Source: Botrytis cinerea B05.10 (lineage: Eukaryota; Ascomycota; Leotiomycetes; Helotiales; Sclerotiniaceae). From it: DNA of 64,000 bases. Below the pieces are notes generated by a model, which made no database searches, was not told the DNA's origin, and worked only from the letters and a program-made list of their open reading frames with translations. The stretch covers positions 558,001 through 622,000 of the forward strand of contig NC_037325.1 of assembly GCF_000143535.2 (NCBI RefSeq), in the 5' to 3' direction. Made by a program: the position numbers and the translations under genes. This document shows positions 24,460 through 35,896 of this stretch, in pieces; the first letter of the stretch is position 1, and the number at the start of each line of letters is the position of its first letter.

Positions 24460-26446
24460 ATGGAGCAAAGAACTGCTGTCGACTCGGAGGAGTCTTCTAC
24501 AAACATATCCAAGACCCAAAATTCGGTAATTGACTCCGAAGCTCGAGTAGGAGCAAATTCCCCAGGCCCAAGTGAAAAAGACATCGAGACTGCCAATAAT
24601 GACATTGGAAATGCCACCCAAGCTGGTGTACAAAATATTGAGGCCGTGTCAATGACCTGGACAACCTGGTCTTTAATAATAGCATACATTGGGTGCGTTT
24701 CTTCGGATGATATCGGTGGATCTTCAATGTTCTAACAAAAATGACAGAGTATTCCTCATCTCCTTCACCACTTCGCTCGAATCGCAAGTGGTCATGTCCC
24801 TTTCTGTTTTTGCTACAAGCTCATTCAACAACCACTCTTTGATTTCAACAGTATTAGTCGTTCAAAGCGTCGTCATGGGTCAGTGAGCTCCGTAACTGCT
24901 AACCTTTTGTGTATATGTATTGATTCAAGATAGCTGTTATTAAAGCGCCCATGGCCAAAACCGCCGATGTATTTGGTCGACTCGAAGCCTTCACCATTTC
25001 GATAATTCTCGCCATAATCGGCGGCGCCACAATGGCCATATCCAACGATGTCCAAACTTATGCCGCCGCCCAAATATTCTACGCAGCTGGCTCCACCGGT
25101 CTTCAAATTCTACAGCAAATTTTTATTGCTGATACGACTAATCTCCTCAATCGTGCTTTATGGTCTAGTTTGCCGCAAATTCCATTCTTGATCACTGTTT
25201 GGATTGGAGCACCAATTGGAGACAAGATTCTTAAAACTACAACATGGAGATGGGGTTATGGTATATGGTGTATAATCCTGCCAGTCGTATTCTTACCCTT
25301 GGCGTTGTCTTTGTTCCTCAACAATAGAAAGGCGAAGAAGGCTGGCCTCACTGCTCCGTCACCTTTGAAGAAATTAGGTCCGATTGCAATCACAACAACT
25401 CTCTGGAACGACTTGGATATTGGAGGCATGATTTTGTTGAGTGCGGCGTTTGCCCTTATTCTAATTCCACTCACCATTGCGTCTAAAGCCTCGAAAGGAT
25501 GGGCTAGCCCGGATATCATCGCAATGATCGTTCTAGGAGTCATTTGCTTTATCAGTTTTCCTGTTTGGGAATCTGTCAAAACGCTTGCACCGCATCCACT
25601 CGTTCCCCTAGGTCTCTTGAAATCCCGTACATTCTGTGCAGGATGTGGCATTGGATTCTTCTACTTCAGTAAGTTTCACTTTGGTCGGTTAGCCAGCTCT
25701 CGTATTAATACTTTCAAGTGGCATTCTTCCTCTCGGTTCAACCATACTTCTACTCCTATCTTCTTGTCGTTCAGGATCTCTCTATCCCCGCTGCCGGTCA
25801 CGTAACACAGGTGTTTTCTTTCACTGCAACTATTTCGTCTGTCATCATATCTTTCTTTATCAAGTATACCAAATACTACAAACCGTACATTACAGCTGGA
25901 GCGCTCATCTACCTGATGGGTATCGGACTCATGTTTCATTACCGCCGGGAAAATTCATCTATCGCACAGATCATTGGCACGCAAATTGCTGTCGGTATCG
26001 GCGGGGGAATGCTCAACGTCCCGGCTCAACTCGCCGTCCAAGCTTCCGTTCCTAGTCATCAGAATGTCGCTGTCGCAACAGCCGTTTACTTGACTTGTGT
26101 AGAGATGGGCGGCGCTGTTGGAAGTGCCATTTCTGGCGTCATCTGGGGACAAGATATTCCTAAGAAATTGGCCCAATACTCATCCACTATCGATAGTAAG
26201 GCCGTTTACAATAGTATTACCAATGCTCTCGCGTATCCTATGGGAACACCTGAGAGAATCGCAATCAACAGGGCGTATCAAGAGACTATGCAAAAATTGC
26301 TCATCGTGGCGCTCTGTGTGAGTGCACCGATCGTGCTTTTATCTTTGGTGATTAAGAATGCCAAGTTGGATGCAGGAGAGGATAAAGTCAAGGGGAGAGT
26401 TATCGGAGGTAGAGTGGAGAGGAAAGAAGAAGCAGCCTTAGTTTAA
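24460..26446 (+). CDS. MFS transporter, siderophore-iron-transporter type
   Basis: Probable siderophore or iron-chelate uptake carrier of the major facilitator superfamily (ARN/SIT/Mir type), plasma membrane or vesicle. The model joins 24460..24692, 24748..24878, 24934..25668 and 25719..26446 (introns 55, 55, 50 nt), 608 residues, typical for this 14-segment family. A charged N-terminal tail of about 60 residues precedes the first segment (TWSLIIAYIGVFLISFTTSLE). Family motifs include VIKAPMAKTADVFGRLEAF, GSTGLQILQQIFIADTTNL, WRWGYGIWCIILPV, and the late GGGMLNVPAQLAVQASVPSHQ stretch. The start at 24460 is preferred to the in-frame ATG at 24397 because the protein then begins at MEQ before the acidic tail. 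No siderophore biosynthesis gene is nearby. Confidence 0.9.
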
Positions 26447-27008
26447 TGTTTCCAAGAGACGAGGAAATGTCAAAATAGATAAGATTCTCGATATAATTGA
26501 GATTCATGGGAAGTTAGATGGTTAGACTTTGAGCTATAGAACCACATCGAGTAAAAGACAACTAGATAATAGAAGTATAATGTTTAATTTCAATTGGATA
26601 ATGAAGCGGTAATTTGTAGATTGGATTTGAATATGAGGGTATAAACCATGTACCTGTGTGTGGGTGGCGATGGCGGCGATGGTTGCTATTCGGGTTTTGC
26701 GAAAGAGGAGATATAGAATATTGGGTGACTCTTTTTCGATTGATCTTTCCCTTTCACTTGATTTTGGTTCTGGCGATTCACCATATGAATAAAGCGATCA
26801 CATGCATCATTCTACTTCTTGTACACTTAATCAGGCTTTCCGTTCACTCGAAGAATAGTCTGACGATGAAAAGCTTCCAGGTCTCGAATTCGATTAAAAT
26901 AATCCAACCAATGAAGGCTCACATCCAGTCTACTATATTACGGGATTGAGACCATATCAGTGTAGGGCAAACCCTGTTCAGAGCCACCACTTTCTCCGTA
27001 AGACCGCA
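26447..27008. other. Convergent spacer, no gene recognised
   Basis: About 0.56 kb between the stop codons of the MFS transporter and the rhomboid gene. It should contain both 3' untranslated regions; nothing else was recognised. Confidence 0.5.
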
Positions 27009-27926
27009 TCAAAGTCCCCTCAAGCCAAATCGTCTACTCACAACACCGGCCAAGATACCAAATGCCGAACCCCCAAGATGTCCCGCATGGCCGACACCCG
27101 GCTGCCACCCGTTATTGAGGGCCAGAATACTATAGACAGCTCCTCCTCCTACCAAAAACCATGCCGGAATTCCTATGGGTACGAACATGAATTGCCAAGA
27201 CACGTTCGGGTGTTTGACCGCCAACATGGTAATTAGGCCTGACAAACTGCCAGATGCACCACAACCGCGATCTATACTATTTATAGAGCTTTTGTTCTGG
27301 TTGAATGGAACGCCGTGCTTCCATATGTACAGAGAGGCAAGCGAACATGTAACACCGGCACCAGCCCAGATAGTTACGAAGGTCAGAGGATTAACCAAAG
27401 GAGCCATGGCTAGCATACAATACATGTTCGCGAAAAGATGGTAGTATGTCTGGTGCATGAAGCTGTGAGTGATGAGTGTATGGATCCGTCCCTCATCTAT
27501 ATTCTGCTGAGAGAGGACGAAATTCTTCTCGAAATATTCTGGTGTGAGTTTTGGAATGAAATTGGGAAGGGGAAAGTCAACGAATGGAGAACGGTTGTAG
27601 CTGAGGGTTACGAATGTACATCCTACAGCAATTACAATCGCAAGTGGGTAGCTAGAGCGGGGTTTGCGATATCTGATTGTCGGGGCGGGATCGATGGGTT
27701 GGTGTTCATTTTGAGCATGTTGCGTATGTTGCGTATGTTTATTTTGATGTTTGCTTTTGGCATGTTGCTCGCGTTGTGCCCACTTGGAACCACGTGCTAA
27801 TGGGGTAGATGAGAAGAAGGGGCGAGAGCCACTTGATGAGATAGCCTTCAATAGAGGTAATTTGCGAACCAGCGAATTTGGATTAACGGAGCTGAAGAAC
27901 GAAGAATGGAAATCTCGAGTGTGCAT
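27009..27926 (-). CDS. Rhomboid-family intramembrane serine protease
   Basis: Membrane protease that cleaves within transmembrane segments. A single exon encodes 305 residues. The catalytic serine is Ser 225 in GCGASGSLSG and the catalytic histidine is His 283 in GHAGHLGGSAFG, with the HxxxN-type cluster HLFANMY near residue 163-169. Six or so hydrophobic segments run from about residue 93 to 298. The N-terminus is basic and Ser-rich (residues 1-50), followed by a His/Gln/Lys linker (about 55-76). That arrangement suggests a mitochondrial presequence and a PCP1-like or related mitochondrial rhomboid, but the exact subtype is not proved. The gene is convergent with the siderophore-type transporter and divergent from the tyrosinase gene. 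Confidence 0.88.
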   Translation of the reverse strand: MHTRDFHSSFFSSVNPNSLVRKLPLLKAISSSGSRPFFSSTPLARGSKWAQREQHAKSKHQNKHTQHTQHAQNEHQPIDPAPTIRYRKPRSSYPLAIVIAVGCTFVTLSYNRSPFVDFPLPNFIPKLTPEYFEKNFVLSQQNIDEGRIHTLITHSFMHQTYYHLFANMYCMLAMAPLVNPLTFVTIWAGAGVTCSLASLYIWKHGVPFNQNKSSINSIDRGCGASGSLSGLITMLAVKHPNVSWQFMFVPIGIPAWFLVGGGAVYSILALNNGWQPGVGHAGHLGGSAFGILAGVVSRRFGLRGL

Positions 27927-29361
27927 GCAGCGCGAAGAAATCCGACGAGACTATAGGTAATTAGATATTGGCTTACTTAGAACTGCGGGTGGACAGGGTT
28001 TGATATACTAAAGTTTGTGTAGCTGGTCGTAACGACGATTTCTGCATATGGAGGCCCAATGATCGAGATCCAACGAGAAAGGCCATGGTGGAATAAGCAA
28101 GCTAGTTACCCTGGCCTGTTATATGCCGTCTTATGATGAAATTGTTGCGATAAAGTCGAAAAATGTTAGCCAATATCAATTAGTTCCCACCGCCTGCAAG
28201 AACAAGCATTCATATTCGGCAGAAGGGACGTGATTGATGAGTGTTGGGAGTTTAGGCATTCACGTGACACATCATATGGCTTACTAAGATTACTAGTCGT
28301 CTGTGGCTTGACGCTGTGCAATCAATCGAAATGTAGGTCTTCCATCTCATCATATTTTCTGTGTGACGGAAAACCTTCTTCTGCTGTACATTGATTAGAG
28401 GGGAAGAAATCTACATGTACGACACACCGCTTATCGCAACTGTAAGTCCATGTAGATTTTGTTTTGAAGTTTCTGCAAGTTAGATGCCGTCTGGCACTTC
28501 TGATATACAATCAAGAATTTGATATCGACCTAGCCGAGCTATGGACTCCTCCGGGAGGTGATTAGACGTTGATAATGCGGGGATATTCTGCAGAATTCTC
28601 ATTTCTTACGCCACTATCAACCGTCTAAACTAAAGTCTGACTGTGCTTATGTGTAGGGAAACTGCCGGCTAAGTAGTGTGATGACTTTAGATGCGTAGCA
28701 CTTGTGCGATGTAGCCACTGAAATATTCCAACTTCATCAAAACTTACTCTGGCGATATCAATACCCAAGATGCTACTGACTTTACCAACAGAAAGGAATT
28801 TGCCAAGAAAGACAGTCGTACAATGAGATCCACTTATTCGACAACGTCCCTTGTATCCTGTGCTCGATGCTCACACCCCAAGGATAGTGCAGTCATATAA
28901 ATCGCCATTGATTGCGGTGGAAGGAGGTCATGTATACATGTGTTGGCGTATAATTATAGGATGCTTTTGTATGGAGTAAGCAGTGCAAGTGCTTAGCTTT
29001 CGCCAATGACTTCAGGGGATATCGAGGGAGAATGTTACGCCTCAACAAGTATCATTCGATATCACCCATCGGGCTTCAGATGCTTGTATCTGCATATATG
29101 CATTTGCTCATGTCAAACCACCATAGAAAGTTTTGACTCGCTTCGCCAAGAGTTTCTAAAGCTTTCAACTGTCCGAAAGCATCCCATTCTTGAGTCTGGA
29201 AGCCGAAGAGTCAGCTACTGACCGGAGAGCTTCGAGATAGTTACACTCACAACCGCGTCAGACAAGAAAGAAGAACAGAAATTTATGAAGTATTTATAGT
29301 GTTCAATGGCATTTATGATTACTTGTACTATGAAACCCGCTAGATTGACTTCTTTTTCACT
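27927..29361. promoter_or_regulatory. Divergent spacer between rhomboid and tyrosinase genes
   Basis: A 1.4-kb region that must hold both promoters. A TATA-like TATTTATAG at 29291-29299 lies about 63 bases upstream of the tyrosinase ATG. No other coding or repeat feature was recognised. Confidence 0.5.
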
Positions 29362-30887
29362 ATGCATTTCCTCTACTTTGGAGCTCTTTCAATTCTTCTT
29401 GTTCTTCAGCCATGTATTGATGTCGCTGAAGCAGCTTCGTATCCGCGTTATGCCCCTGATGCAGTAGATAAACTAGCAGCAAAAGGTCTTGCGAAACTGG
29501 CGGCGTATCAAGCTATAAACTATCCACACAGCACTTGCACGATCAAAAATGCTATAAAGCGTCGCGAATGGTAAGGTGATAATAGTACCCAATTACCCCC
29601 AGACCTAATCTTTTGCAGGAGCGATCTCTCAGGGCAGGATCGAATCGCATACACAAATGCCGTGCTTTGTTTACAGTCCAAAGAACCTATCACGCCTTCT
29701 GAAGTTGTGCCGGGTGTTCGAAGTCGCTTTGATGACTTCGTTGCCGCGCATATAAATCAGAGCTTTACCATTCATGGTACAGTAGGTACATGCTATATCT
29801 AAGTATCCTGTGATCTGAACTAATGATATAGGGCAATTTTCTGGGCTGGCATAGATATTACGTTCATACATACGAAAAAGCACTCCGCGAAGAATGTGGA
29901 TACAAAGGATATCAACCTGTGAGTCTTGACTCCGTCTGTCTTCCATTACCCCAAATTGGTGTTTTGCACCTCAATTGCCCCAAACCTTCCTCGGTCCTAT
30001 ACTTCAAACTTTCTCACAGCCTGCCACTGACGAACTCCAGTATTGGAACTGGGGCAGATACGCCGACGACCCGATACACTCCCCGCTCTTTGACGGAAGT
30101 CCTACTAGCATGAGCGGCAATGGCTTGTATTACAATCATACTGGTGTCCCTATCAACCTCGCGCCGGCACCATTCGACATTATCCCGCCTGGTGTTGGTG
30201 GTGGATGTGTTACCACAGGTCCGTTTAAGAAGTATATTGCTTTGGTCACATTATGTTATCAATGTGCTAAATAGTTTTGTAGTATGACTGTCCACCTTGG
30301 CCCAGTCTTCGGGACAATATCCGGCACACCAGTGAACCCTCAAGCCGACGGCTTCGGTTACAATCCACGATGCCTCCGCCGCGATGTCAATGTTCACAGT
30401 GCCGCTGTTACGAAAACCAACTATACTTACGACCTCATAACAAAACCTTCAAATGCAGATATATATTGGTTCCAGACTGTGATGCAAGGCTTGTTCAGCA
30501 TAGGAGAATGGGGCGTTCATACCGGAGGGCATTATACAGTGGGCGGAGATCCGGGCGGTGTAAGTGAATTTCTTCTCTGGACCCCTTCCTGGAGATCGTA
30601 AGTACTAACAATACACGCAGGACTTCTTTACATCTTCCGGCGACCCGGCTTTCTATCTTCATCACGGCATGATAGATCGGGTTTGGTGGATATGGCAACT
30701 TCAGGATTTGGCAAAGAGACAGGATGCCGTCTCGGGAACGATGACTTTGAACAACGTCCCTCCTAGTAGAAACACCACCTTGGAGGATCTACAGGATATT
30801 GGATATAATGCGGGTCCTGTGCCATTGCAAGATCTGATGAACACACTAGGAGGGCTGAATGGAGAACTGTGCTACATCTATGTGTGA
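29362..30887 (+). CDS. Secreted short tyrosinase (type-3 copper oxidase)
   Basis: Copper enzyme oxidising phenols to quinones. The model joins 29362..29570, 29619..29781, 29832..29918, 30041..30231, 30283..30559 and 30621..30887, 397 residues, five introns of 48-122 nt. A signal peptide occupies about residues 1-24. Copper site A includes the His of TIHGTGN and the HRYYVHTYE motif. Copper site B includes the HTGGH element and LHHGMIDRVW. The protein lacks the C-terminal lid of long tyrosinases, so it belongs to the short secreted class that includes UstQ-like enzymes of fungal peptide pathways. No peptide precursor or DUF3328-type partner is visible nearby, so that role is not shown. Several NxT/S sites fit secretion. 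A TATTTATAG box lies about 63 bases upstream. Confidence 0.9.
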
Positions 30888-31459
30888 TTCGAGGTAAGAA
30901 GCACAGGCAAAGAAAAGCCATCGTTGTCTTGACCATTAAATCGAGATCACATCTCCAGCAACAAAGATGACGTCCCCAAAACGATGTGTTGAAATGTATA
31001 TTCCATCGAGACACAGGAATTCCATTCATTTAGCTCATCACTTGCTTGGCCGAGTACTGGCGGTACCTGATCGTTCTTTGTGTACAACTCAGTGAGGGTG
31101 AAACATTCAGGGGCACATGGGCGAATCTACAGGGGCTTATCGACGAATTATCTTATCACATGCCCGGCCCAAACGCTTATCAGACCCTTAGCACACTTAA
31201 TTTAGCACCTTACGTAGCTCACCTGCGCGTTATCTGAGCTTGAAGAAGGTTCAAAGGGAAGGCAAGGGAAGGGAATCCGCAGCAGCAGCATGCTTCCTTT
31301 TCCCTTCTTCCAATAGATCAACCGCTTATGTTCAATATAAATACAACAACATAAACACAATCCATCTCCCTTCTCCGATATAACAGATTACCAACAGATA
31401 CATTTTCATGCCCATTTTCCTCTCTCGCAATCAATCAACGTAGAGTCAATCCGTCCATC
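30888..31459. promoter_or_regulatory. Spacer and promoter of the RNase T2 gene
   Basis: About 0.57 kb downstream of tyrosinase and upstream of RNase T2. A TATAAAT box at 31336-31342 lies 118 bases before the RNase start codon. No other feature was recognised. Confidence 0.6.
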
Positions 31460-32384
31460 ATGGCGTCCAACACAACTTCTTCCGTCTCTTCTATCCGTAA
31501 AGCCATCTCCTTTGCAGGTGGTCTCCTATCACAAATACCATTGATCAATAATCCATCGTTTTCTTCATCGGCAGTCACAGCCCCCAGACCCTACATCCCC
31601 TTTGGAAATGCACCGTCTTGTCCATCGACCTCTCCTCTCTCCTGCCACAACAGCACCGCCGCTCCGGATTCTTGCTGCTTCATCTATCCCGGAGGCCAGC
31701 TTCTCCAGACTCAATTCTGGGATTACAGTCCCGCAATAGGGCCGGCCGATAGCTGGACTCTTCATGGCCTTTGGTTTGTTCGCCTGCCACCAGTTTTCAC
31801 ATGTTTAAAAGCTTACCAAGTCTCCTAGGCCGGATCTCTGCGATGGTTCCTATCCCACATATTGCCATAGTACTCCTCAATACCACAACATAACCTCCAT
31901 TCTAACAGCCGCATCCCAAACTGATCTTCTCGCATACATGCATGAATATTGGCTCCCCAATCGAGGCTCTGCCGAAACCTTTTGGGAGCATGAGATGAAC
32001 AAACATGGAACGTGCGTAAATACTCTCGCGCCAGCTTGTTATGGCGACAAATACGAAGCTGGTGATGAAGTCGTCGATTTCTTTACAAGGGCTGTAGGAT
32101 TATTCAAAGAGTTGGATACTTATAAAGCACTCGAGAAGGCGGGAATTGTGCCAAGTTACTCGGCTACTTATACTGAGGATCAGATTCAGACCGCATTGAC
32201 TGCGGTTACTGGGAGTGAGGTTGTGTTGGGCTGTTCGAGTGGCAGATTGAATCAAGCATGGTACAGCTTTAATGTCAAAGGAAGTTTGCAGTTGGGAGAA
32301 TTTGTGGCTACAGACCCGGCTGGAAAAGGTGGAAGAGGAACTTGCCCTAAAAAGGGTATTAAATACTTGCCCAAGAAGAAGTAA
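31460..32384 (+). CDS. Ribonuclease T2 family protein
   Basis: Endoribonuclease of the acid RNase T2 family, normally secreted or vacuolar, cleaving RNA through 2',3'-cyclic phosphate intermediates. The model joins 31460..31773 and 31829..32384 (55-nt intron), 289 residues. Active-site motif CAS1 is WTLHGLWP with His 102, and CAS2 is FWEHEMNKHGTC with Glu 160 and His 164 as the likely catalytic residues. Cysteines at about 54, 62, 72, 73, 109, 117 and 167 match the disulfide set of the family. The predicted N-terminus has only a weak hydrophobic stretch (ISFAGGLLSQIPLI), so the signal peptide is not obvious and an alternative start or vacuolar routing is possible. The C-terminus ends in a Lys-rich tail. 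Confidence 0.92.
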
Positions 32385-33128
32385 TCGCGTTTCTTTATAA
32401 TCGTTTGATGCGGGCTAAACTGCTGCATTTGTATATCTAGGAAACACCTAGGATTCAGTTGGGCTTTTGGATTTTATAAGATGGATGGCTTGTTTGAATA
32501 GGGAATTGTATGGCATTGCATTGGATGGTATTTCCTATTAGGGTTTTAATGTGGAATAGAAGGTACCTTACGGAAGTCTCAACGACTTCCCCCCAAACCA
32601 CCCACTTTGTCTGATGATCTGATGCCCCGACGGTGAATAATACCTCTTGACTTCTTGCACCTTGACACGTTCACTCGGAACATAACTGTCTCGGCATTGA
32701 TTAACTCGGATCTTGTACAGGCATTATCGATTGGTTCCCCAGTATCTCGAAAGTGACCTAGCCAATACTATTATCTTATGCTGGCTTTACAGCTCCGTCA
32801 TTTGCATATTCATGGGCCATTTCGTTGTCACACAAATGCGGGGAGTTCCTGCATTGTCCAATGGTATCGGATGTATTAATTAGTTAAAGATTTTAGCACC
32901 CCGGTTTCTGCAACAGTCCGTCAATCATGGTGATTGTGTGGTTTTATCCCAGCCCTTGGGTCCTCCACTTTCCCAATGGAAAGAAAAACGGGTATCTGAC
33001 AGCTCGAGTGGGTGGGTATCTGCAGATTCCCATCTGCTTGGTCCTCACATTTATTTCTTTATGGACTTCTCTGTTTTGGTGAAGCATTGTATTCGTGTAT
33101 ATCCTCGAGGGAGTCAATCTCGAATTGT
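32385..33128. other. Intergenic spacer, no gene recognised
   Basis: About 0.74 kb between RNase T2 and the second P450, containing the P450 promoter. No convincing coding or repeat feature is seen. Confidence 0.5.
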
Positions 33129-34941
33129 ATGGATAAAATGTTGAATACAATGTTGGTTCCAATCATTGTTATTTTGTTATCCTACATTGCATATGGGATA
33201 GTATGGCGTCTATACTTCAGTCCAATTGCCGAATTCCCCGGACCAAAGTTGGCTGCCATTTCCATACTCTATGAAATATATCATGAGATTGTCTTGGGAG
33301 GAAAATATACCTTCAAGATTAAGGAGTTGCATGAGAAATATGGTAAGTCCTTCCTTCCTATTGTCTAACATGAGCTTGATACTTTTCGAATAGGACCCAT
33401 AATCCGTATCAATCCGTGGGAGCTTCATATCAGTGATCCGGACTACTACGATGAACTGTATGCCGCTGGGGGGAAGAGACGTGATAAATACCCTTACTAC
33501 ACCAAGCAATTTGGTAATTCCGAGTCGATGATTGGCACTGTCTCACACGATCACCATCGTCTTCGTCGAGGAGTCATGAACCGTCATTTTTCCAAAGCCA
33601 GTGTTTTCCGCCTCGAACCCATGATTCAGAAGTATGTAGATTCACTTGTGCGTCGGCTCCGTTCATACAAAGATTCTAAGAAACCAATTAATCTCTCGTG
33701 GGCCTTTTCGTGTTTTACTTTTGATGTCATTTCGGAATACGCGTTGGGACAAACAAATAGTTCTATTGAGAGTTCTGACGATTTTCACACGGATTTCCAT
33801 GATGCAATTGAAAACATTGGTAACATATCACATGTTACAAAGGTCTTTCCGTGGATATTCACGTTGATGCAGTGCATGCCAATGTCGTTGATAAAATTTC
33901 TTGATTCGAAAACTGTTAGTGTTGTGGAATTTCAAATGGTAAGCATGCAGTTGACTATTTTTCTGACATTGGAGGCATTGACTGGATTCTAGGAAATGAA
34001 AGCTCAGATTGGTGCTATCATCAATGGAAAGAACAATAATCATGAACGCTCCTCTCAGCCGACAATCTTCCACGAAATACTCTCCAGTGATCTTCCCCCA
34101 AACGAGAAATCAGTAGCTCGTCTCTGGCAAGAAGGACAAACAGTCATCGGAGCCGGTACTGAAACAACAGCTTGGACATTATCTGTGATTGCCTACCATG
34201 TCCTCGCTAACCCTGATATTCTATCGAAGCTTCTTGCCGAGATGGAGGGGAAAAATGGATTGAAGGAATTAGAGCAGTTGCCATATATGACAGCTGTGAT
34301 ACAAGAGGGGTTGAGATTAAGTTTTGGAGTTGTGGCACATTTGCAAAGGATATCTCCGGATCAAGTGTTGAAGTTTCATGATTGGGAAATTCCCCCTGGT
34401 GTATGTTTTCTCCCGATTCATTTTTGTACATCTCATCACCCCAAGGGTTCTAGCTCAAATCGTACTTCGACAATGGAAGAATCTTCGATTCTTGAGTACA
34501 ACTGGAAGATTCAAACGGTTTGAAATATCGTGAAAGTTCACATCCATCCCACCAATCCAAATTATTATCCTTACTTTCCTTCCCCTCCATCATCTCCAGC
34601 AGTTAACACCACTTCAGACGCCTGTATCCATGTCCTCCTACCTCCAACATCTCGACCCACGTATTTTCCCCTCCCCCAACACGTTCTCACCAGACCGCTT
34701 CCTCGAAAACCCTTCTCTATCAAAATATATCGTAAGTTTCAGCAAAGGATCTCGTCAGTGCTTGGGTATCAATTTAGCATGGGCCGAGCTGTATTTGTGT
34801 GTTAAGGGTGTTATTGGAGAGTTGAATTGTGGAGATGGGAATTTGGCGTTGCATGATACGGATATAGGGGATGTGGAATGTACGAGTGATTATTTCGTGC
34901 CGGCGAGTAGTGGGAGGGGAGTGAGGGTTTTGGTTGGGTAG
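33129..34941 (+). CDS. Cytochrome P450 monooxygenase, paralog of the 14.6-kb P450
   Basis: Haem monooxygenase with an N-terminal membrane anchor; substrate unknown. The model joins 33129..33342, 33394..33938, 33993..34400 and 34618..34941 (introns 51, 54 and 217 nt), 496 residues. Motifs: proline hinge FPGPKLAA, helix-C HRLRR, I-helix AGTETT, ExxR in QEGLRLSF, DRF in SPDRFLE, and haem motif FSKGSRQCLG with Cys 437. It shares the pattern [16 protein letters not shown] with the minus-strand P450 at 14587-16735, so the two are family paralogs with partly shared intron positions (after EYG, and after the IPPG/IPAG turn). The third intron is long. It is convergent with a third, unrelated P450 955 bases downstream. 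Confidence 0.9.
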
Positions 34942-35896
34942 ATGGGTTGGTTCAAAATGAAGGGTTGGAGAGGAAAGAAATTGTAAAGTGGCTGAGAGGA
35001 TTGATTATCTTGCTTTCTAATTCGGATTGTGATCGATGTATACGTTACGACGCATGATTCTCAAAAACCATACATCTATCGACGAACTCACGCTCTCTAT
35101 TTAGAATCGTTGCTGGTATTCTTACTACAGTTGTTCTTTATACCTCTAGGTCGAGCACTGGAACTTGCGTGTATCTGTATCTATATAGGATTCAATCTTA
35201 GTACACCTTTAAACAACATTTCCCAGATGAATTTGCAGAACTCAGCACTCATGCAATAAATATACAGTAATTTTTTTGGTCGACTGTGATAGTGAATTAC
35301 GTATTTCTTGTTTCGTAATGAGTTATATATACCTGATGAAAGATCGGTGTGTTCGTATCGCTTGTAAACTCTCTTGGAATTCTGTTTATAGTGCCTTGAC
35401 TACACCATATGGAGCCAGTCAACTAAGTTATCGAAGACCGAATGTTATATTCAAACACTATTCTGGTGTGTGTTGCATATATTGTGTTTCTTTGTCTTCC
35501 TCTTCTTAATATTTTCTCATTCACTGCCCCCAACATCAAAGGGGTTATTGTATACCACTATTAACAAATTGGATCATATATCGACATATGAACTAATAAG
35601 GTTAATACAACAAACACACCCTTTATGACATATAAAAAATCTCCCTCAAAAATCTTTGCACCATAGTTTCTTGCGGGCTTTAAAACATATTCCCGGTGGT
35701 TGCAGTTGACTGGATCGTGGATAAAAGAATATATATTGCTGTCAATCTAATTTTACTGGTGAAACCAACTTGTAAATATTTAACAAATGAAAATAAAACA
35801 AAACCCGAACTAGTGATCAAATTAATAGCACCTATCTCATTCTCACGCACTGATATTCATCCCCCTGCTCCTCACTCCTCTCCAACTTTTAGGCCT
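34942..35896. other. Convergent spacer between two P450 genes
   Basis: About 0.95 kb between the stop codons of the convergent P450 genes. AT-rich in its right part; open frames are short and show no family resemblance. Confidence 0.5.
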
